From Nemertoderma westbladi (lineage: Eukaryota > Xenacoelomorpha > Nemertodermatida > Nemertodermatidae), in contig JAUCBJ010008938.1 of the NCBI GenBank assembly GCA_032718475.1, forward strand, positions 1 through 64,000: a stretch of DNA of 64,000 bases, read 5' to 3'. Under the pieces are notes generated by a model, which was given only the letters and a program-made list of their open reading frames with translations, did not search any database and was not told where the DNA came from. Below are positions 58,001 through 64,000 of the stretch, in pieces (position 1 is the stretch's first letter; each line of letters begins with the position of its first letter). Made by a program: the position numbers and the translations under genes.

Positions 58001-61000
58001 CCGTTTTGATATTGCCTAAGCCTTGTATCCCGTTTTGATATTGCCTAAACCTTGTATCCCATTTTGATATTGCCTAAACCTTCTATCCCGTTTTGATATT
58101 GCCTAAACCTTGTATCCCGTTTTGATATTGCCTAAACCTTCTATCCCGTTTTGATATTGCCTAAACCTCCTTGTATCCCGTTTTGATATTGCCTAAACCA
58201 TCTATCCCGTTTTGATATTGCCTAAACCTTATATCCCGTTTTGATATTGCCTAACCCTTGTATCCCGTTTTGATATTGCCTAAACCTTTTATCCCGTTTT
58301 GATATTGCCTAAACCTTCTATCCCGTTTTGATATTGCCTAAACCTTGTATCCTGTTTTGATATTGCCTAAGCCTTGTATCCCGTTTTGATATTGCCTAAA
58401 CCTTCTATCCCGTTTTGATATTGCCTAAACCTTCTATCCCGTTTTGATATTGCCTAAACCTTCTATCCCGTTTTGATATTGCCTAAACCTTGTATCCCGT
58501 TTTGATATTGCTTATACCTTGTATCCCGTTTTGATATTGCCTAAACCTTGTATCCCGTTTTGATTTTGCCTAAACCTTGTATCCCGTTTTGATATTGCCT
58601 AAACCTTCTATCCCGTTTTGATATTGCCTAAACCTTGTATCCCGTTTTGATATTGCCTAAACCTTCTATCCCGTTTTGATATTGCATAAACCTTGTATCC
58701 CGTTTTGATATTGCCTAAGCCTTGTATCCCGTTTTGATATTGCCTAAACCTTGTATCCCGTTTTGATATTGCCTAAACCTTCTATCCCGATTTGATATTG
58801 CCTAAACCTTCTATCCCGTTTTGATATTGCCTAAACCTTGTATCCCGTTTTGATATTGCCTAAACCTTGTATCCCGTTTTGATATTGCCTAAACCTTGTA
58901 TCCCGTTTTGATGTTGCCTAAACCTTGTATCCCGTTTTGATATTGCCTAAACCTGGTATCCCGTTTTGATATTGCCTAAACCTTGTATCCCGTTTTGATA
59001 TTGCCTAAACCTTCTATCCCGTTTTGATATTGCCTAAACCTTGTATCCCGTTTTGATATTGCCTAAACCTTCTATCCCGTTTTGATATTGCCTAAACCTT
59101 GTATCCCGTTTTGATATTGCCTAAACCTTGTATCCCGTTTTGATATTTCCTAAACCATCTATCCCGTTTTGATATTGCCTAAACCTTGTATCCCGTTTTG
59201 ATATTGCCTAAACCTTGTATCCCGTTTTGATATTTCCTAAACCATCTATCCCGTTTTGATATTGCCTAAACCTTATATCCCGTTTTGATATTGCCTAACC
59301 CTTGTATCCCGTTTTGATATTGCCTAAACCTTTTATCCCATTTTGATATTGCCTAAACCTTGTATCCCGTTTTGATATTGCCTAAACCTTCTATCCCGAT
59401 TTGATATTGCCTAAACCTTCTATCCCGTTTTGATATTGCCTAAACCTTGTATCCCGTTTTGATATTGCCTAAACCTTGTATCCCGTTTTGATATTGCCTA
59501 AACCTTGTATCCCGTTTTGATGTTGCCTAAACCTTGTATCCCGTTTTGATATTGCCTAAACCTGGTATCCCGTTTTGATATTGCCTAAACCTTGTATCCC
59601 GTTTTGATATTGCCTAAACCTTCTATCCCGTTTTGATATTGCCTAAACCTTGTATCCCGTTTTGATATTGCCTAAGCCTTGTATCCCGTTTTGATATTGC
59701 CTAAACCTTGTATCCCGTTTTGATATTGCCTAAACCTTGTATCCCGTTTTGATATTTCCTAAACCATCTATCCCGTTTTGATATTGCCTAAACCTTATAT
59801 CCCGTTTTGATATTGCCTAACCCTTGTATCCCGTTTTGATATTGCCTAAACCTTTTATCCCGTTTTGATATTGCCTAAACCTTCTATCCCGTTTTGATAT
59901 TGCCTAAACCTTGTATCCTGTTTTGATATTGCCTAAGCCTTGTATCCCGTTTTGATATTGCCTAAACCTTGTATCCCGTTTTGATATTGCCTAAACCTTC
60001 TATCCCGTTTTGATATTGCCTAAACCTTGTATCCCGTTTTGATATTGCCTAAACCTTCTATCCCGTTTTGATATTGCCTAAACCTTGTATCCCGTTTTGA
60101 TATTGCCTAAACCTTCTATCCCGTTTTGATATTGCTTATACCTTGTATCCCGTTTTGATATTGCCTAAACCTTGTATCCCGTTTTGATTTTGCCTAAACC
60201 TTGTATCCCGTTTTGATATTGCCTAAACCTTCTATCCCGTTTTGATATTGCCTAAACCTTGAATCCCGTTTTGATATTGCCTAAGCCTTGTATCCCGTTT
60301 TGATATTGCCTAAACCTTGTATCCCATTTTGATATTGCCTAAACCTTCTATCCCGTTTTGATATTGCCTAAACCTTGTATCCCGTTTTGATATTGCCTAA
60401 ACTTTGTATCCCGTTTTGATATTGCCTAAACCTTCTATCCCGTTTGATATTGCCTAAACCTTGTATCCCGTTTTGATATTGCCTAAACCTTCTATCCCGT
60501 TTTGATATTGCATAAACCTTGTATCCCGTTTTGATATTGCCTAAGCCTTGTATCCCGTTTTGATATTGCCTAAACCTTGTATCCCGTTTTGATATTGCCT
60601 AAACCTTGTATCCCGTTTTGATATTTCCTAAACCTTCTATCCCGTTTTGATATTGCCTAAACCTTATATCCCGTTTTGATATTGCCTAACCCTTGTATCC
60701 CGTTTTGATATTGCCTAAACCTTTTATCCCGTTTTGATATTGCCTAAACCTTCTATCCCGTTTTGATATTGCGTAAACCTTGTATCCTGTTTTGATATTG
60801 TCAAAGCCTTGTATCCCGTTTTGATATTGCCTAAACCTTCTATCCCGTTTTGATATTGCCTATACCTTGTATCCCGTTTTGATATTGCCTAAACCTTGTA
60901 TCCCGTTTTGATATTGCCTAAACCTTTTTCCCGTTTTGATATTGCCTAAACCTTCTATCCCGTTTTGATATTGCCTAAACCTTGTATCCTGTTTTGATAT

Positions 61001-64000
61001 TGCCTAAGCCTTGTATCACGTTTTGATATTGCCTAAACCTTGTATCCTGTTTTGATATTGCCTAAACCTTCTATCCCGTTTTGATATTGTCTAAACCTTG
61101 TATCCCGTTTTGATATTGCCTAAACCTTCTATCCCGTTTTGATATTGCCTAAACCTTGTATCCCGTTTTGATATTGCCTAAACCTTCTATCCCGTTTTGA
61201 TATTGCCTATACCTTGTATCCCGTTTTGATATTGCCTAAACCTTGTATCCCGTTTTGATATTGCCTAAACCTTGTATCCCGTTTTGATATTGCCTAAACC
61301 TTCTATCCCGTTTTGATATTGCCTAAACCTTGAATCCCGTTTTGATATTGCCTAAGCCTTGTATCCCGTTTTGATATTGCCTAAACCTTGTATCCCATTT
61401 TGATATTGCCTAAACCTTCTATCCCGTTTTGATATTGCCTAAACCTTGTATCCCGTTTTGATATTGCCTAAACCTTCTATCCCGTTTTGATATTGCCTAA
61501 ACCTCCTTGTATCCCGTTTTGATATTGCCTAAACCTTCTATCCCGTTTTGATATTGCATAAACCTTGTATCTCGTTTTGATATTGCCTAAGCCTTGTATC
61601 CCGTTTTGATATTGCCTAAACCTTGTATCCCGTTTTGATATTGCCTAAACCTTGTATCCCGTTTTGATATTTCCTAACCCTTCTATCCCGTTTTGATATT
61701 GCCTAAACCTTGTATCCCGTTTTGATATTGCCTAAACCTTCTATCCCGTTTTGATATTGCCTAAACCTTGTATCCCGTTTTGATATTGCCTAAACCTTCT
61801 ATCCCGTTTTGATATTGCCTAAACGTTGTATCCCGTTTTGATATTGCCTAAACCTTCTATCCCGTTTTGATATTGCCTAAACCTTGAATCCCGTTTTGAT
61901 ATTGCCTAAGCCTTCTATCCCGTTTTGATATTGCCTAAACCTTGAATCCCGTTTTGATATTGCCTAAGCCTTGTATCCCGTTTTGATATTGCCTAAACCT
62001 TGTATCCCATTTTGATATTGCCTAAACCTTCTATCCCGTTTTGATATTGCCTAAACCTTGTATCCCGTTTTGATATTGCCTAAACCTTCTATCCCGTTTT
62101 GATATTGCCTAAACCTTGTATCCCGTTTTGATATTGCCTAAACCTTCTATCCTGTTTTGATATTGCCTAAACCTTGTATCCCGTTTTGATATTGCCTAAA
62201 CCTTCTATCCCGATTTGATATTGCCTAAACCTTCTATCCCGTTTTGATATTGCCTAAACCTTGTATCCCGTTTTGATATTGCCTAAACCTTGTATCCCGT
62301 TTTGATATTGCCTAAACCTTGTATCCCGTTTTGATGTTGCCTAAACCTTGTATCCCGTTTTGATATTGCCTAAACCTGGTATCCCGTTTTGATATTGCCT
62401 AAACTTTGTATCCCGTTTTGATATTGCCTAAACCTTCTATCCCGTTTTGATATTGCCTAAACCTTGTATCCCGTTTTGATATTGCCTAAGCCTTGTATCC
62501 CGTTTTGATATTGCCTAAACCTTGTATCCCGTTTTGATATTGCCTAAACCTTGTATCCCGTTTTGATATTTCCTAAACCATCTATCCCGTTTTGATATTG
62601 CCTAAACCTTATATCCCGTTTTGATATTGCCTAACCCTTGTATGCCGTTTTGATATTGCCTAAACCTTTTATCCCGTTTTGATATTGCCTAAACCTTCTA
62701 TCCCGTTTTGATATTGCCTAAACCTTGTATCCTGTTTTGATATTGCCTAAGCCTTGTATCCCGTTTTGATATTGCCTAAACCTTGTATCCCGTTTTGATA
62801 TTGCCTAAACCTTCTATCCCGTTTTGATATTGCCTAAACCTTGTATCCCGTTTTGATATTGCCTAAACCTTCTATCCCGTTTTGATATTGCCTAAACCTT
62901 GTATCCCGTTTTGATATTGCCTAAACCTTCTATCCCGTTTTGATATTGCTTATACCTTGTATCCCGTTTTGATATTGCCTAAACCTTGTATCCCGTTTTG
63001 ATTTTGCCTAAACCTTGTATCCCGTTTTGATATTGCCTAAACCTTCTATCCCGTTTTGATATTGCCTAAACCTTGAATCCCGTTTTGATATTGCCTAAGC
63101 CTTGTATCCCGTTTTGATATTGCCTAAACCTTGTATCCCATTTTGATATTGCCTAAACCTTCTATCCCGTTTTGATATTGCCTAAACCTTGTATCCCGTT
63201 TTGATATTGCCTAAACCTTGTATCCCGTTTTGATATTGCCTAAACCTTCTATCCCGTTTTGATATTGCCTAAACCTTGTATCCCGTTTTGATATTGCCTA
63301 AACCTTCTATCCCGTTTTGATATTGCATAAACCTTGTATCCCGTTTTGATATTGCCTAAGCCTTGTATCCCGTTTTGATATTGCCTAAACCTTGTATCCC
63401 GTTTTGATATTGCCTAAACCTTGTATCCCGTTTTGATATTTCCTAAACCTTCTATCCCGTTTTGATATTGCCTAAACCTTATATCCCGTTTTGATATTGC
63501 CTAACCCTTGTATCCCGTTTTGATATTGCCTAAACCTTTTATCACGTTTTGATATTGCCTAAACCTTGTATCCCGTTTTGATATTGCCTAAACCTTGTAT
63601 CCCGTTTTGATATTGCCTAAACCTTGTATCCCGTTTTGATATTGCCTAAACCTTGTATCCCGTTTTGATATTGCCTAACCCTTGTATTCCGTTTTGATAT
63701 TGCCTAAACCTTGTATCCCGTTTTGATATTGCCTAAACCTTCTATCCCGTTTTGATATTGCCTAAACCTTGTATCCCGTTTTGATATTGCCTAAACCTTC
63801 TATCCCGTTTTGATATTGCCTAAACCTTGTATCCAGTTTTGATATTGCCTAAACCTTGTATCCCGTTTTGATATTGCCTAAACCTTGTATCCCGTTTTGA
63901 TATTTCCTAAACCATCTATCCCGTTTTGATATTGCCTAAACCTTATATCCCGTTTTGATATTGCCTAACCCTTGTATCCCGTTTTGATATTGCCTAAACC
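43070..64000 (+). repeat. 29-bp satellite array with long higher-order duplications
   Basis: About 720 tandem 29-base units (TTGATATTGCCTAAACC then TTGTATCCCGTT) fill the last 20.9 kb and run off the window. Common variants are CTTCTATCCC, CTTATATCCC, AACCCTTG, AAGCCTTG, TATTTCCTAAACCATC and TCCTGTTTTGATATTGTC. They recur in a fixed order, which shows higher-order structure. Rare marks such as GATTATTCC (46114, 50090), TAATAAACC (46645, 50621) and CCCTTGTATTCCG (47086, 51062) repeat at exactly 3,976 bases. A second block repeats at 3,336 bases. Most units contain TAA in plus-strand frames, so no long reading frame exists. Confidence 0.98.

Noticed and set aside
43070-64000. The 29-bp array considered as a CRISPR array
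   Set aside because: Units are contiguous with no unique spacers, the region is eukaryotic in character and no cas genes are present.

Overview
The window looks like a repeat-saturated piece of an animal (metazoan) nuclear genome, probably a marine invertebrate. It carries two families of APE-type non-LTR retrotransposons, a hAT-like non-autonomous DNA transposon and one spliced exon of a TDRD9/spindle-E-like piRNA-pathway helicase. It also holds a degraded fragment of a multicopy protein family seen in invertebrate genomes. There is no operon-like layout, no CRISPR array and no rRNA or tRNA gene that I can recognise. The species cannot be fixed from this sequence alone.

Layout. 1-3.8 kb: dispersed repeat, a hAT-like element (1440-2274) with an 8-bp target-site duplication, then one helicase exon (2371-2489) whose splice donor has been amplified into a 50-bp minisatellite. 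3.5-6.3 kb: a 3' fragment of a retrotransposon abutting a 17-bp minisatellite of about 145 copies. 6.3-10.4 kb: unique-looking DNA enclosed by a 155-bp inverted repeat, holding two pseudogenes, a 119-bp triplication and a 59-bp perfect hairpin. 10.8-13.35 kb: interlocked inverted repeats with a 47-bp minisatellite. 13.6-16.05 kb: broken retroelement coding fragments. 16.07-33.4 kb: a 44-bp (CA)-rich satellite, split by a 5'-truncated LINE on the minus strand (17313-22372) with ORF1 (PHD plus CCCH fingers) and ORF2 (endonuclease plus reverse transcriptase). 33.86-34.59 kb: an unrecognised acidic 243-codon reading frame. 34.9-37.3 kb: further dispersed repeats. 37.6-43.0 kb: an ACCGGTACC-type minisatellite interrupted by a full-length, intact retrotransposon (37765-41556) that has unexpected 39-bp terminal inverted repeats. 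43.07-64.0 kb: a 29-bp satellite running off the end of the window, with long higher-order duplications.

About 37 kb, nearly 60 per cent of the window, is tandem repeat. The biology visible is mainly that of transposable elements landing in, and being duplicated with, satellite arrays. The only convincing host-gene sequence is the single helicase exon, and the 33.86-kb reading frame is a possible second. The very long open frames across 16-33 kb are by-products of a stop-free 44-bp unit and are not called as genes.
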